From Rhodoplanes azumiensis (GTDB lineage: Bacteria > Pseudomonadota > Alphaproteobacteria > Rhizobiales > Xanthobacteraceae): a stretch of 64,000 nt of DNA. Where the stretch lies: the NCBI RefSeq assembly GCF_042682915.1, contig NZ_JBHUIW010000011.1:86804-150803 (forward strand), read 5' to 3'. This document shows, piece by piece, positions 25,633 through 34,422 of this stretch (positions are counted from its first letter, which is position 1; each line of letters begins with the position of its first letter). A program made the position numbers and the translations under genes. Under the pieces are notes generated by a model. The model did not search any database, had not been told where the DNA came from, and saw only the letters and a program-made list of their open reading frames with translations.

Positions 25633-25661
25633 TTGACACGGTTTCTGCCGTAGTCTAAATT
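25621..25661 (+). promoter_or_regulatory. Promoter and candidate operator of the TRAP operon
   Basis: A strong sigma-70-type promoter has TTGACA (25633-25638), a 17-base spacer and TAAATT (25656-25661). An inverted repeat aaaccgt (25621-25627) / acggttt (25638-25644) straddles the -35 box with a 10-base spacer, which suggests a repressor operator. The XRE regulator encoded at the end of the operon is one candidate ligand-sensing protein. Confidence 0.78.
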
Positions 25662-25704
25662 TTGATACAGCCTCCGTCCCGCATTCGAGTAAAGAGAGAG
25701 CCCC

Positions 25705-26733
25705 ATGGCTTCACGGCGCCAATTCTTGAAACTCACGAGCGGTGCGCTCGTCGTCGCTGCGTCCGCCACCACGGTGTCGGCCCAATCGCCCAAGTACACG
25801 GCCAAGATCGCGCATCTCGAAGCCCCGACCCAGCCGCGTCATCGCGGGTTGGAAAAGGTGGCCGAGCTCGTCAAGGCGCGCACCAACGGCGAGGTCGAGT
25901 TCAAGCTGTTCCCGGCCTCCCAGCTGGGCAATGCGCGCCAGATGGTCGAGGGAACGCAGTTCGGCTCGATCGAATGCACGGTCATGCCGGCCGCCTTCCT
26001 GGGCGGCTTCAATCCGGTGGTGTCGGTGTTCGACATCCCGTTCCTGCTGCCCGCCGACGTCGCCAAGGCGAACGCGCTGCGCACCGGCCCGTTCGGCCAG
26101 TACGTCCTCGACACCTTCACGAATCGCGGGTTCGTCGCCATCGCGCTGTGGCCGAACGGCCGCAAGAGCCTGACGTCGAACAAGCCGATCAACTCGACGC
26201 AGGCCTTCAAGGGACAGAAGTTCCGCGTGATGGACTCGCGTATCCTGATCGAGCAGTTCGGCGCGGTGGGCGCGAGCGCCATCGCGATCCCGTTCGGCGA
26301 GCTCTACACGGCCCTTCAGACCGGCGTGGTGGACGGCGAGGAGAACCCGCTCGACACGATCTCCACCATGAAGTTCCACGAGGTCCAGAAGTATCTCGTG
26401 GTGTCGGATCACGGCGCCATGGAGGACTTCGTGCTGTTCAATCCGACCTGGTGGAAGTCGCTGCCGGAGGGGCATCGCAAGATCATCACCGACACCTTCA
26501 TCGAGGTCCGCCCCGAGGTGGAGAAGATGAAGGCCGATGCGAAGATCGCCGCCCTGGAGATCATCAGGAATGCCGGCAAGACCGAGATCAGCGACCTGAG
26601 CGAGGCCGACCGCAAGGCCTGGGAGGCGGCGATGGTGCCGAAGTCGGAGGCCGCCTTCATCGCGCGCGCCGGCGCGGAAGGCCAGAAGGCGATCGAGCTG
26701 TACAAGGCCGAGATGAAGAAGCTCGGCGGCTGA
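25705..26733 (+). CDS. dctP: TRAP transporter substrate-binding protein DctP
   Basis: A 342-residue periplasmic binding protein. It begins with a twin-arginine-like signal (MASRRQFLKLTSGALVVAAS, cleavage near VSAQ). DctP hallmarks are KVAELVKARTNGEVEFKLFP, the substrate-carboxylate-binding Arg in GQKFRVMDS, and GVVDGEENP. It delivers an organic acid, typically a C4-dicarboxylate or sugar acid, to the DctQM permease encoded directly downstream. The exact ligand cannot be read from sequence. AGAGAGA lies upstream of the ATG, and a strong promoter 44 bases before it. Confidence 0.95.
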   Translation: MASRRQFLKLTSGALVVAASATTVSAQSPKYTAKIAHLEAPTQPRHRGLEKVAELVKARTNGEVEFKLFPASQLGNARQMVEGTQFGSIECTVMPAAFLGGFNPVVSVFDIPFLLPADVAKANALRTGPFGQYVLDTFTNRGFVAIALWPNGRKSLTSNKPINSTQAFKGQKFRVMDSRILIEQFGAVGASAIAIPFGELYTALQTGVVDGEENPLDTISTMKFHEVQKYLVVSDHGAMEDFVLFNPTWWKSLPEGHRKIITDTFIEVRPEVEKMKADAKIAALEIIRNAGKTEISDLSEADRKAWEAAMVPKSEAAFIARAGAEGQKAIELYKAEMKKLGG

Positions 26734-26831
26734 CCGGCGAGCGACGCGTCCGGCCCGGCGTCGGGCGCGTCGCGACCGTTCCGACAGTGCGCGGACATGA
26801 CCGCCCCGAAGAGACGGTGAAGTAGACCAGC

Positions 26832-27341
26832 ATGTTCGCTCGTGCACTGGATGCGATCCGCATCGTGGAGAAAACGTTCGTCGCGATCGTCCTGATCGCG
26901 ATGTCGTTCCTGTATTTCGTCAATGTCATGGTCCGATACTTCAGCGCGGAGCTCGCCACCGAGCTGGCCTGGATCGACGAGGCGACGCTGTTCGGGCTCG
27001 CGTGGCTGGTCTTCGTCGGTCTGGGGCTGGCGCTGGAGCGGCGCCGGCACATCGCCATGACCGTGCTGATCGACCAGCTGCGGGGCTCGGTCGCCCGCCT
27101 GGTGCGGATCGCGATCAATCTGACGGGCCTCGTCTTCTGCCTGATCTTCACCAAGTTCAGCTTCGACCTCGCGGCGTTCATCTATCGGAGCGGGCAGATC
27201 AGTCCGACTCTCGGCACCACGATGCTGTGGCTCTATGCTCCGCTGCCGGTCGGGTTCGCGCTCCTGTCGCTGCGCTACCTGCTCGAACTCGCCGGCCTCC
27301 AGAGCCGCTTCCTGATTCGCGACGTGTTGCAGGATCACTGA
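26832..27341 (+). CDS. dctQ: TRAP transporter small permease DctQ
   Basis: A 169-residue inner-membrane protein with four transmembrane helices. WIDEATLFGLAWLVFVGLGL and ERRRHIAMTVLID in the middle are the DctQ family core. It forms a stable complex with DctM and is needed for transport. It lies 98 bases after dctP and 11 bases before dctM. Confidence 0.93.
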   Translation: MFARALDAIRIVEKTFVAIVLIAMSFLYFVNVMVRYFSAELATELAWIDEATLFGLAWLVFVGLGLALERRRHIAMTVLIDQLRGSVARLVRIAINLTGLVFCLIFTKFSFDLAAFIYRSGQISPTLGTTMLWLYAPLPVGFALLSLRYLLELAGLQSRFLIRDVLQDH

Positions 27342-27352
27342 GGTAAGCGCTC

Positions 27353-28633
27353 GTGACCGTCATCCTTCTCTGCGCCGTCGCGGTGATCCTTCTCGTGCTC
27401 GGCTTCGAGATGTTCCTCGTCATGGGGGTGCCGACCCTGCTGGCGTGGCTTCTCCTGTTCCCGTCGATCCCGCCGGTCGCGCTGGCGCAGAAGCTCCTCG
27501 GCGGCGTGAACGTCTCCACCCTGCTCGCGATCCCGTTCTTCATCTTCGCCGCCGACATCATGGCACGCGGCACGATCGCGAAGCGCCTCACCGATCTGGT
27601 CAAGACCAATCTCGGCCATGTCCGCGGGGGCATCGGGCACACGACGGTCGTCTCCTGCATGGGGTTCGGCGCCATCTGCGGCTCGGCGCCCGCGACCGTG
27701 GCGGCGCTCGGTCGGCTGTTGCATCCGGAGCTTCTGAAGGCCCGCTATTCGGAGACGTTCTCGCTCGCCCTGATCGCCTCGAGCGCGGAATGTGCCCTGC
27801 TCATTCCCCCGAGCATCACGCTCATCATCTACGGCTGGTTGACCGGAACGTCGATCGCCGATCTGTTCGCCGGGGGATTGGCGGTCGGCGTCGCGCTCGG
27901 CGTCGCGTTCATGATCTACGTTCAGATCGTCACGTGGCGAACCGGGGCCGGCCTGTTCCCGCGGGCGACGCGCCGCGAGCGCATGCTCGCCTTCCGCGAC
28001 GGGATCGTCGCGCTGGGCATGCCGTTCATCATCCTCGGCGGCATCTACGGCGGGATCTTCACGGCGACCGAAGCCGCGGCCGTCGCCGTCGCCTATGCGC
28101 TGCTCATCGAGATGGTCGTCTACCGGTCGATCGGCTTCAAGGCCCTCATGGAGATCGCCGAGGGCTCGGCCATCACGGTGGCCGTCATCTTCATCCTGCT
28201 GGCGACCGGGTCGATGCTGTCGTTCCTCATCACGCTGGCGCAGGTGCCCGCCTTCTTCACGCAGCTGTTCGCGGCGTGGAACGTCGACTGGATCGCCTTC
28301 CTGCTGATCGTCAACGTCGTGCTGCTCGTCGCCGGCATGTTCATCGATCCCAATTCCATTCTGCTGGTTCTCGTGCCGACCTTCTATCCGGTCGCGACGT
28401 CGCTCGGCATCGACCCGGTCCATTTCGGCCTCGTCGTCTGCCTCAACATCTGCATCGGAATGATAACCCCGCCGTTCGGGCTCGACCTGTTCGTCGCGTC
28501 GTCCACGTTGCGTCGGCCCGTGGAGCTGATCATCCGCGGCATCTGGCCGTTCATCGCCGTCAATATTCTGGTGTTGATGCTCATCACCTATGTTCCCCAG
28601 ATTTCGACGGGAATTCTGTCGATCGTCCGCTGA
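27353..28633 (+). CDS. dctM: TRAP transporter large permease DctM
   Basis: A 426-residue membrane protein with about 12 helices; it is the sodium-driven channel subunit. Typical segments are VNVSTLLAIPFFIFAADIMA, GFGAICGSAPATVAALG, LIPPSITLIIYGWLTGTSI, EAAAVAVAYAL and IGMITPPFGLDLFV. It starts at GTG (27353) with GAGGTAA upstream. Together with dctP and dctQ it completes a TRAP system; the regulator gene follows 87 bases later. Confidence 0.95.
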   Translation: MTVILLCAVAVILLVLGFEMFLVMGVPTLLAWLLLFPSIPPVALAQKLLGGVNVSTLLAIPFFIFAADIMARGTIAKRLTDLVKTNLGHVRGGIGHTTVVSCMGFGAICGSAPATVAALGRLLHPELLKARYSETFSLALIASSAECALLIPPSITLIIYGWLTGTSIADLFAGGLAVGVALGVAFMIYVQIVTWRTGAGLFPRATRRERMLAFRDGIVALGMPFIILGGIYGGIFTATEAAAVAVAYALLIEMVVYRSIGFKALMEIAEGSAITVAVIFILLATGSMLSFLITLAQVPAFFTQLFAAWNVDWIAFLLIVNVVLLVAGMFIDPNSILLVLVPTFYPVATSLGIDPVHFGLVVCLNICIGMITPPFGLDLFVASSTLRRPVELIIRGIWPFIAVNILVLMLITYVPQISTGILSIVR

Positions 28634-28720
28634 GGCTCACCACCGTCATCCTTGTCGAACGAGACGACCCGATCCCGGACACCAGCCGCCGCCGCATCGC
28701 GGCGGATCGCGGGGAGAACG

Positions 28721-29608
28721 ATGTCCGACCACCTGGCCGAGATCGGCCGACGGCTGCGCGCCTATCGACTCGGCAAGAACCTCACGGTGAGCAGCATCGC
28801 CGAGGCGATCGGAGTGTCGCGGGCCGCCGTCTACCGGCTGGAGCGGGGCGAGCTCGTGAAGATCGAGACGCTGGAGAAGATCTCCGAGCTCCTGGAGACG
28901 TCGCTGCCGTCGCTGATGGGGGTGGGCGTCGAGTACTACGCCAATGCCGTGTCGTTCTTCGAGCGCATGCGCCAGCTCGAGGAGACCGCCGTCCACGTGC
29001 TCGGCAACTTCTCGCCGTTCTCGTTCCTGCTCCAGTCGAACGAGTACATGGAGCATCTGCGCACGATGCTGCTCGAGGCGATCCCCGAGAGCCATCGCGA
29101 GCCGGCGGCGGCGCGCGCCGAGGTCGACGCCGTTCTGGCGATCCTCCATGCCCGGCGGCGGGGCGCCGAGACCCGGCGCATCCCGGTGCTCAGCATCGTC
29201 TCGGCGCCGGACATCGAGCGCTTCCTGCGCTCCGGCCTGGTCGGCCGCTTCGATCTCCCGGACAGGGTGGTGCGCGAGCGTCGCGCGCTCGCCGCCCGCG
29301 AGATCGAGCGCTTCGCCGGCCTGCTCGAGCACCCGCCGATCGGCGTCCAGATCGGCGTCATCGAGGACCAGGCGCCGTTCCAGACCTTCCAGGTGTTCGA
29401 GGCGGCCGACACGGCCGCCGTCACGCTCAGCCCCTACCGGCTCGGCGACCACCCGAACATCACGTCCGGCATCGCCATGGCGACCGCGACCCCGGAGGCG
29501 GTGCGGCTGTTCAAGACCATCATCACCGAGCAATGGGGCCGCGCCCGGAAGGGCGAGGCCGGCGCCCGCGTGCTGCGCACCGTGCTGGCCCGCGCGGCGG
29601 GGGGATGA
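28721..29608 (+). CDS. XRE-family transcriptional regulator
   Basis: A 295-residue protein with an N-terminal helix-turn-helix of the lambda-Cro type (LRAYRLGKNLTVSSIAEAIG, VSRAAVYRLERGELVKIETL). The remaining 230 residues form an unassigned ligand-binding or dimerisation domain (SIVSAPDIERFLRSGLVGRF, PNITSGIAMATATPEAVRLF). ATG 28721 with GGGGAG nearby is preferred over an upstream TTG. Its place after dctPQM suggests it controls that operon, perhaps through the inverted repeat over the dctP promoter. Confidence 0.88.
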   Translation: MSDHLAEIGRRLRAYRLGKNLTVSSIAEAIGVSRAAVYRLERGELVKIETLEKISELLETSLPSLMGVGVEYYANAVSFFERMRQLEETAVHVLGNFSPFSFLLQSNEYMEHLRTMLLEAIPESHREPAAARAEVDAVLAILHARRRGAETRRIPVLSIVSAPDIERFLRSGLVGRFDLPDRVVRERRALAAREIERFAGLLEHPPIGVQIGVIEDQAPFQTFQVFEAADTAAVTLSPYRLGDHPNITSGIAMATATPEAVRLFKTIITEQWGRARKGEAGARVLRTVLARAAGG

Positions 29609-29620
29609 AGACCTCGGCGC

Positions 29621-30670
29621 CTATGCCACCACGCGGATCGCCGCCGGCCCCTCCTCGACATGGCCGATGCGGCTCGCGGCCGGGTAGCCGGCCTCGACGA
29701 TGGTGCGCAGGAGCGCGTCGGTGCGCTGCGGGGCGCAGGCGACCAGCAGGCCGCCGGAGGTCTGCGGGTCGGTGAGCAGGTGGCGACGCCAGTCGGGCAG
29801 CCCCTCGGGGAGCGACACGGCCGTCCCGTAGCTCGACCAGTTGCGATGCGAGGCCCCGGTGACGCAGCCGGCCTGCGCCAGCGCGGCGGCGTGTGCGAGG
29901 AGCGGCACCGCCTGCAGCGAGGTCGTCAGCGTCACGCCGGCGCCGCGCGCCATCTCCATCCCGTGGCCGAGCAGGCCGAAGCCGGTGACGTCGGTGACGG
30001 CATGCACGGCCGGGTCGCGGGCCAGATCCGCGCCGATGCGGTTGAGGAGCGTCGTCGAGGCGATCATCTCGTCATAGGCGCCGGCGGGCAGCACGCCCTT
30101 CTTGATCGCCGAGGCGTAGACGCCGACGCCGAGCGCCTTGGTGAGGATCAGGTCGTCGCCCGGCTGGGCATCGGCGTTGCGGCGGACCTGCTCGGGCCGG
30201 CAGGTGCCGATCACGGCGAGCCCGTAGATCGGCTCCGGCGAATCGATCGAGTGGCCGCCGGCGACCGGAATGCCGGCCTCGGCGCACACGCTGGCGCCGC
30301 CTTTGAGGATCTCGCGGATCGTCTCGGGCGGCATCTTGTCGATCGGCATGCCGAGGATGGCGAGCGCCATGATCGGCCTGCCGCCCATCGCATAGACGTC
30401 CGAGATCGCGTTGGTCGCGGCGATGCGGCCGAAGTCGCGCGGGTCGTCGACCATCGGCATGAAAAAGTCCGTGGTGGCGATCACGCAGGTGGTCTCGTCG
30501 ATCTGCCAGACGGCGGCGTCGTCGCCCGTCTCGGTGCCGACCAGGAGCTGCTTGAACGGTGCAGCGGCCGGCTGCTCGGCGAGGAGCTGCTGCAGCACCG
30601 AGGGGGCGAGCTTGCAACCGCAGCCGCCGCCATGGGCGAGGCTGGTGAGGCGGAGATCGTGCGCGTTCAT
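29621..30670 (-). CDS. selD: Selenide, water dikinase
   Basis: A 349-residue enzyme that makes selenophosphate from selenide and ATP, the selenium donor for Sec-tRNA. The N-terminus HGGGCGCKLAP has Cys17, Cys19 and Lys20 at the E. coli positions, so this is the Cys rather than the Sec form. ATP and Mg sites include GDDAAVW, ATTDFFMPMVDDPRDFG, AATNAISDVYAMGGRP and DVTGFGLLGHG, ending LTDPQTSGGLLVA. The ATG overlaps the stop of the cysteine desulfurase gene, implying one operon that couples selenium delivery to activation. Confidence 0.97.
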   Translation of the reverse strand: MNAHDLRLTSLAHGGGCGCKLAPSVLQQLLAEQPAAAPFKQLLVGTETGDDAAVWQIDETTCVIATTDFFMPMVDDPRDFGRIAATNAISDVYAMGGRPIMALAILGMPIDKMPPETIREILKGGASVCAEAGIPVAGGHSIDSPEPIYGLAVIGTCRPEQVRRNADAQPGDDLILTKALGVGVYASAIKKGVLPAGAYDEMIASTTLLNRIGADLARDPAVHAVTDVTGFGLLGHGMEMARGAGVTLTTSLQAVPLLAHAAALAQAGCVTGASHRNWSSYGTAVSLPEGLPDWRRHLLTDPQTSGGLLVACAPQRTDALLRTIVEAGYPAASRIGHVEEGPAAIRVVA

Positions 30671-31866
30671 GACAAAGCTCCGGAGTGGCGCGGGGCGGGG
30701 ACGGCCGTGTCGCGCAGGGTCCGCCAGGCGGCGGCGAGACGATCGGCGGCGGTCGCGACAGCGGCGGTCGTGGTGGCGCGCCCGAGCGACAGGCGCACGG
30801 CGCCGAGGGCCGTGTCGGGCGCGAGCCCGAGCGCGAGCAGCACGGCGGACGGCGCCTCGCTGCCGGCGTGGCAGGCCGAGCCGGTCGAGGCGAGCACGCC
30901 CGGGCAGGCCTCCAGGAGCCGCCGGCCGGAGACGCCGGGGAAGAGCACGTTCAGCGTGTTGGGCAGGCGCGTGTCCGGATCGCCGACCAGGATCAGGCCT
31001 GGCACGGCCGCACGCAGCCGCGCCAGCAGCCCGGCGGCGAGCACGCGACTGCGGGCGGCGTCCTGCTCCAGCCGCGCGGCGGCGATCCGGCAGGCGGCGC
31101 CGAGCCCCACCACGAAGGCGACGTTCTCGGTGCCGGGCCGCCGCCCGTGCTCCTGCCCGGCACCGGCGAGCAGCGGCGGCAGATCGATGCCGCGGCGGAC
31201 ATAGAGGGCGCCGATGCCCTTCGGCGCGTAGAGCTTGTGGCCCGCGACAGTGAGGAGGTCGACGCCGAGCACATCGACGTCGACCGGCACCTTTCCCAAC
31301 GACTGTGCCGCGTCGGCATGCACCCAGACGCCGCGGCCGCGGGCGGCCGGTGCGATCTCCGCGACCGGCTGCAGCGTGCCGATCTCGTTCTGGGCGTGGA
31401 TGAGCGTGACCAATGCCGTCGTGTCGTCGATCGACGTGATCACGTCGTCGGCGGTGATGCGGCCGTCGCGACGCGGGGCGACGCGGCGCACGGGGTGGCC
31501 GTGGCGTTCCAAGAGCCGGCAGCACTCCTCGGTGGCCGGATGCTCGAATGCGGTCGTCACGACGCCGGGCCGCCCCTCGCGCGCCGCCGCCGCGCCGCGG
31601 ATCGCCATGTTGGAGGATTCGGTGCCGCCGCTGGTGAACACGATCTCGTCCGCCCTCGCGCCGATCAGCGCGGCGACCTCGGCGCGCGCGGTCTCGACCG
31701 CGGCGCGGGCGCGCCGGCCGGCCGGATGCGACGAGGACGGATTGCCGAACTCCTCGCGCAGGAACGGCAGCATCGCGGCGAGCACGTCGGCGTCGACCGG
31801 GGTCGTCGCGTTGTGATCGAGATAGACCGGATCGTGCGGGGCGAGATCGGGCGAATGACGGGTCAT
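30667..31866 (-). CDS. Cysteine desulfurase / selenocysteine lyase-like (NifS family)
   Basis: A 399-residue class V PLP enzyme that removes sulfur or selenium from cysteine or selenocysteine as a protein-bound persulfide or perselenide. It starts YLDHNATTPVD; Lys211 in TVAGHKLYAPKGIGAL binds PLP, and Cys332 in LASTGSACHAGS is the catalytic Cys on a NifS/IscS-type loop. It is overlapped by 4 bases at both ends, by tusA upstream and selD downstream. This context indicates a dedicated role in supplying selenium to SelD or in loading TusA, rather than general Fe-S assembly. Confidence 0.93.
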   Translation of the reverse strand: MTRHSPDLAPHDPVYLDHNATTPVDADVLAAMLPFLREEFGNPSSSHPAGRRARAAVETARAEVAALIGARADEIVFTSGGTESSNMAIRGAAAAREGRPGVVTTAFEHPATEECCRLLERHGHPVRRVAPRRDGRITADDVITSIDDTTALVTLIHAQNEIGTLQPVAEIAPAARGRGVWVHADAAQSLGKVPVDVDVLGVDLLTVAGHKLYAPKGIGALYVRRGIDLPPLLAGAGQEHGRRPGTENVAFVVGLGAACRIAAARLEQDAARSRVLAAGLLARLRAAVPGLILVGDPDTRLPNTLNVLFPGVSGRRLLEACPGVLASTGSACHAGSEAPSAVLLALGLAPDTALGAVRLSLGRATTTAAVATAADRLAAAWRTLRDTAVPAPRHSGALS

Positions 31867-32132
31867 GATGCGTCGGTCGATCGGGCTCGGTGCTGCTTGA
31901 CGATGCGGAAGACGTAGAGGTCGCCGTCGATCTCCTGGCCGTCGAGCCGGTGGCCGGTCTGGGCGCAGAAATGCGGCACGTCGATCACGGTGAGCGGATC
32001 CGTGCATTCGAGCACCAGCGTGCCGCCGATCGGCACACGCCGCAGCGCCGTCTTGGCCTTCAGCACCGGCAGCGGGCAGGCGAGCCCGCGCAGGTCCAGG
32101 ATTGTGTTGGTGGGGTTCGAGTTTTCTGTCAC
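31863..32132 (-). CDS. tusA: TusA-family sulfur carrier (YedF-like)
   Basis: An 89-residue sulfur-carrier protein with the family CPxP motif (DLRGLACPLPVLKAK, Cys19) and a second Cys in VIDVPHFCAQTGH. TusA proteins accept persulfide sulfur from a cysteine desulfurase; a paralogue group (YedF) co-occurs with selenium genes. Its stop overlaps the start of the adjacent desulfurase. GTG 32132 is used; GTG 32150 is possible and no clear Shine-Dalgarno is seen at either. A hairpin-rich repeat lies directly upstream. Confidence 0.92.
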   Translation of the reverse strand: MTENSNPTNTILDLRGLACPLPVLKAKTALRRVPIGGTLVLECTDPLTVIDVPHFCAQTGHRLDGQEIDGDLYVFRIVKQHRARSTDAS

Positions 32133-32156
32133 GGTGTTCGGCAGCGTCACTGCGTG

Positions 32157-32240
32157 GTCATGGCCGGGCTCGTCTCGGCCATCCACGGTCCTTGTGCCGT
32201 TCGGCCGCTCGTCCTGCCCGGGACGAGCCCGGGCAGGACG
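32157..32240. repeat. Palindromic dispersed repeat (family B), with hairpin
   Basis: The element starts gtcatggccgggctcgtctcggc and ends in a perfect 13-bp stem (cgtcctgcccggg / cccgggcaggacg) with a 5-base loop at 32210-32240. Its first half matches the arms of the element at 45881-45966. It fills most of the gap between tusA and the transglutaminase gene. Confidence 0.75.
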
Positions 32241-32263
32241 AGTCAGAGGGTCACGCGATCGCG

Positions 32264-33370
32264 TCACGCCGCCGTCGTCTCCTTCGCCCTGATCACGTAG
32301 CGGAAGCCGTCGGGGTCGAGACAGTCGAGGCGCTGGCTCGCGGTCTCGGCCTGCGGGTACATCAGGAAGCCGATCTTCGGTCCCCGGGCGCCCGGCAGCG
32401 CGAGGTCGTGCGCGACATTGTAGGCGAGCCAGTTGGTCTCCCACGATCCGAACAGCGCGCGCCGCGCCGCGACCACCTTGGGGTCGTCGATGGCGAGCTT
32501 GGTCGGCGGCTCCTCCAGCACGACCTTGCGCACGTCGGCAGGGTCGACCGGCACCCAGCCGAACGTCTCGAGCCACACCTCGGCGCGGCAATGCTGCGCC
32601 TTGGTGATCACCTCCGAGCCGGCGCCGAGGCTCTTGTAGCCGAACGCCGAAGGGGCGAGCCGGATGCCGTAGAGGTCGCGGGCCGGCAGGCCGGCGGCGC
32701 GGGCGAGCCCGACATAGAGGGCATTGAGATCGGCGCATTTGCCGCCGAGATTGCCGGTCTTCAGCATCGCGGCGATGTCGCCGATGCCGCAGCCGCGCGT
32801 CGCCGGATCCCGGAATGTGTTGTCGACGATCCACTCGTAGATCGCCTTCGCCTTGGCGATGTCGTCGCGCGCGCCGGCCGTGATCTTGTCCGCCGTCGCC
32901 TTGACGATACCGTCGACCGGAATGAGATCGGTGCCCTCGGTGTAGAGCGTGCGCTCGGCCGCCGACAGCGGGGCCGGGCGGGAGGGTGCCGCGAGATCGA
33001 CGGCGCGGTCGCGCGTCGCGACCTTGCTGATCACCTCGACGAACGGCGCCGTCTCGCCCGCCGCCCATTCGACATGGATCATGCCGGCGCCGTACTTGGG
33101 ATCGCGCACCAGAGCGGCCTTGCCGTTCGACGTGAAGGTCGTGTCGAGCGAGCGGAACCACGCCTCCTCGTCGACGCTCGGCACCGGAACCCAGGCCTGG
33201 GTGCGGCCTTCGGGCTTCGCGATCTCGAGTCGCGTCGTCACCGCGAAGCTGCGCCAGGCGCCGGGCTTCGGCGCGAACCCGGCAGGCGCGCCCTGAGCGA
33301 GGGCAAACTCGGGCAGGGTCGCGGCGGTCGCCAGGGCGGCGCCGGCCTTCAACACGTCGCGTCGGTGCAT
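32264..33370 (-). CDS. Exported transglutaminase-like protein
   Basis: A 368-residue periplasmic protein with a twin-arginine-like signal (MHRRDVLKAGAALATAATLP, cleavage near ALAQ). The transglutaminase core has catalytic Cys in NLGGKCADLNALYVGLARAA, His in HCRAEVWLETFGWVPVD and Asp in PAD, i.e. an intact Cys-His-Asp triad. Such exported members act as peptidases or transamidases on unknown substrates. Its start overlaps the tlpA-like stop by 22 bases, and it precedes tusA-desulfurase-selD. A link to selenium or formate dehydrogenase maturation is suggested only by position. Confidence 0.88.
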   Translation of the reverse strand: MHRRDVLKAGAALATAATLPEFALAQGAPAGFAPKPGAWRSFAVTTRLEIAKPEGRTQAWVPVPSVDEEAWFRSLDTTFTSNGKAALVRDPKYGAGMIHVEWAAGETAPFVEVISKVATRDRAVDLAAPSRPAPLSAAERTLYTEGTDLIPVDGIVKATADKITAGARDDIAKAKAIYEWIVDNTFRDPATRGCGIGDIAAMLKTGNLGGKCADLNALYVGLARAAGLPARDLYGIRLAPSAFGYKSLGAGSEVITKAQHCRAEVWLETFGWVPVDPADVRKVVLEEPPTKLAIDDPKVVAARRALFGSWETNWLAYNVAHDLALPGARGPKIGFLMYPQAETASQRLDCLDPDGFRYVIRAKETTAA

Positions 33371-33927
33371 GCGGGTGTCCTCCCGTCGGGGGTTGTCGTG
33401 GCGAGCGCCACGAGGGGGGCCGTGATGGTCGGGTCGCGCCAGTCGAGGTCGCCTTCGGCGATCAGCCGCGGCGTCGACGTCGCGTCGAGCACGATGGTGG
33501 TCGGCAGCGCCGTGACGCCGAAGGCGCGGGCCACCGCGCGGTCGCGGTCGAGCGCCACCGGGCGTCGCCAGCCGACCTGGTCGGCGAAGCGCGTCACCCG
33601 GCCGTCGACCTCGCCGACGTCGACGGCAATCGTGATCAGATCGTCGCGGCCGTCGGCGAACGCCGCCAGCAGCGGCAGCTCGGCCCGGCAGGGATCGCAC
33701 CACGTGGCGAAGAAATGCAGGACCACGGGGCGCCCGCGCAGGTCGTCGAGCGCGACGCGCCCGCCCGTGGTGGAGTCGAGCGCGATGCCGGCGGGCGCGG
33801 GACCGGTCCATGCGACCAGCCGCGTCTCGCTCTCCGCCGCACGCGCGGGCGCGATCGGATCGGCGCCGGCGGTGCCGACCATGCCGGCCAGACCGATGAC
33901 GAGCCTGAGAAGGGATGCGGCAAACAC
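33349..33927 (-). CDS. TlpA-like thioredoxin-fold protein
   Basis: A protein of about 192 residues with an N-terminal export signal (FAASLLRLVIGLAGMVGTAGA). The thioredoxin-fold core has the CxxC redox motif in VVLHFFATWCDPCRAELP, a cis-Pro in GVTALPTTIVLDA, and a C-terminal CTDATC pair. TlpA-type proteins reduce disulfides in the periplasm. The start is uncertain: GTG 33927 fits a signal peptide, but the frame is open to 34113. It is the first gene of the minus-strand arm of the selenium island. Confidence 0.82.
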   Translation of the reverse strand: MFAASLLRLVIGLAGMVGTAGADPIAPARAAESETRLVAWTGPAPAGIALDSTTGGRVALDDLRGRPVVLHFFATWCDPCRAELPLLAAFADGRDDLITIAVDVGEVDGRVTRFADQVGWRRPVALDRDRAVARAFGVTALPTTIVLDATSTPRLIAEGDLDWRDPTITAPLVALATTTPDGRTPACTDATC

Positions 33928-34422
33928 GCGCGGTCTGCTGCGGCGATGCGAGGTGCCGGCCTGCTCGAGACGGTGCCATGCTGCCGACGGCACGCGGCCG
34001 CGATCCGGGGAAGCCGGCCGGCGGTGTCGTGATAAGGACGATGCGCCCCGGAACCCGGGAGCCGTGATCAGGATCACGCCGGCACTCTGCGAGACGCCCC
34101 GCCGCCGCGTCAACGAAATTCAAAGGCCCGTGTCACGGCCCGGCCCGCAGCGGCCGGACGCCGCCTTGTAAAGTCGTCACGACACTCGGCGCTCCGTCCT
34201 TGTGCAGTGCACGTCGATGATGCGTCGCACGCCGAACAATGCCGCGGAGCGAACTCTCGGTTCGATCCGGAAGCGTCGGAATCGCTTTGACTTTCGATCG
34301 CTTCCAAAATAGCGTTTTCACCGACCACCTGACTCGATGACCCGTCGAAAAAGCTGCGTCCCCCGCGCAGCTTCCAGAACCGTCCCCCGCGGGGGCCAAC
34401 GTAACCAGGAGGGTAGCATTCC
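33928..34422. other. Divergent regulatory region between tlpA-like and fdnG
   Basis: About 495 bases separate the two arms of the selenium island and must hold the divergent promoters. A weak candidate for fdnG is TTGACT (34287-34292), 17 bases, TAGCGT (34310-34315). AGGAGGG lies just before the fdnG ATG. No FNR- or NarL-type site was convincing. Confidence 0.5.

Noticed and set aside
30667..31866. Cysteine desulfurase as part of an isc/suf Fe-S operon
   Set aside because: No isc or suf scaffold genes are present; both flanks overlap tusA and selD.
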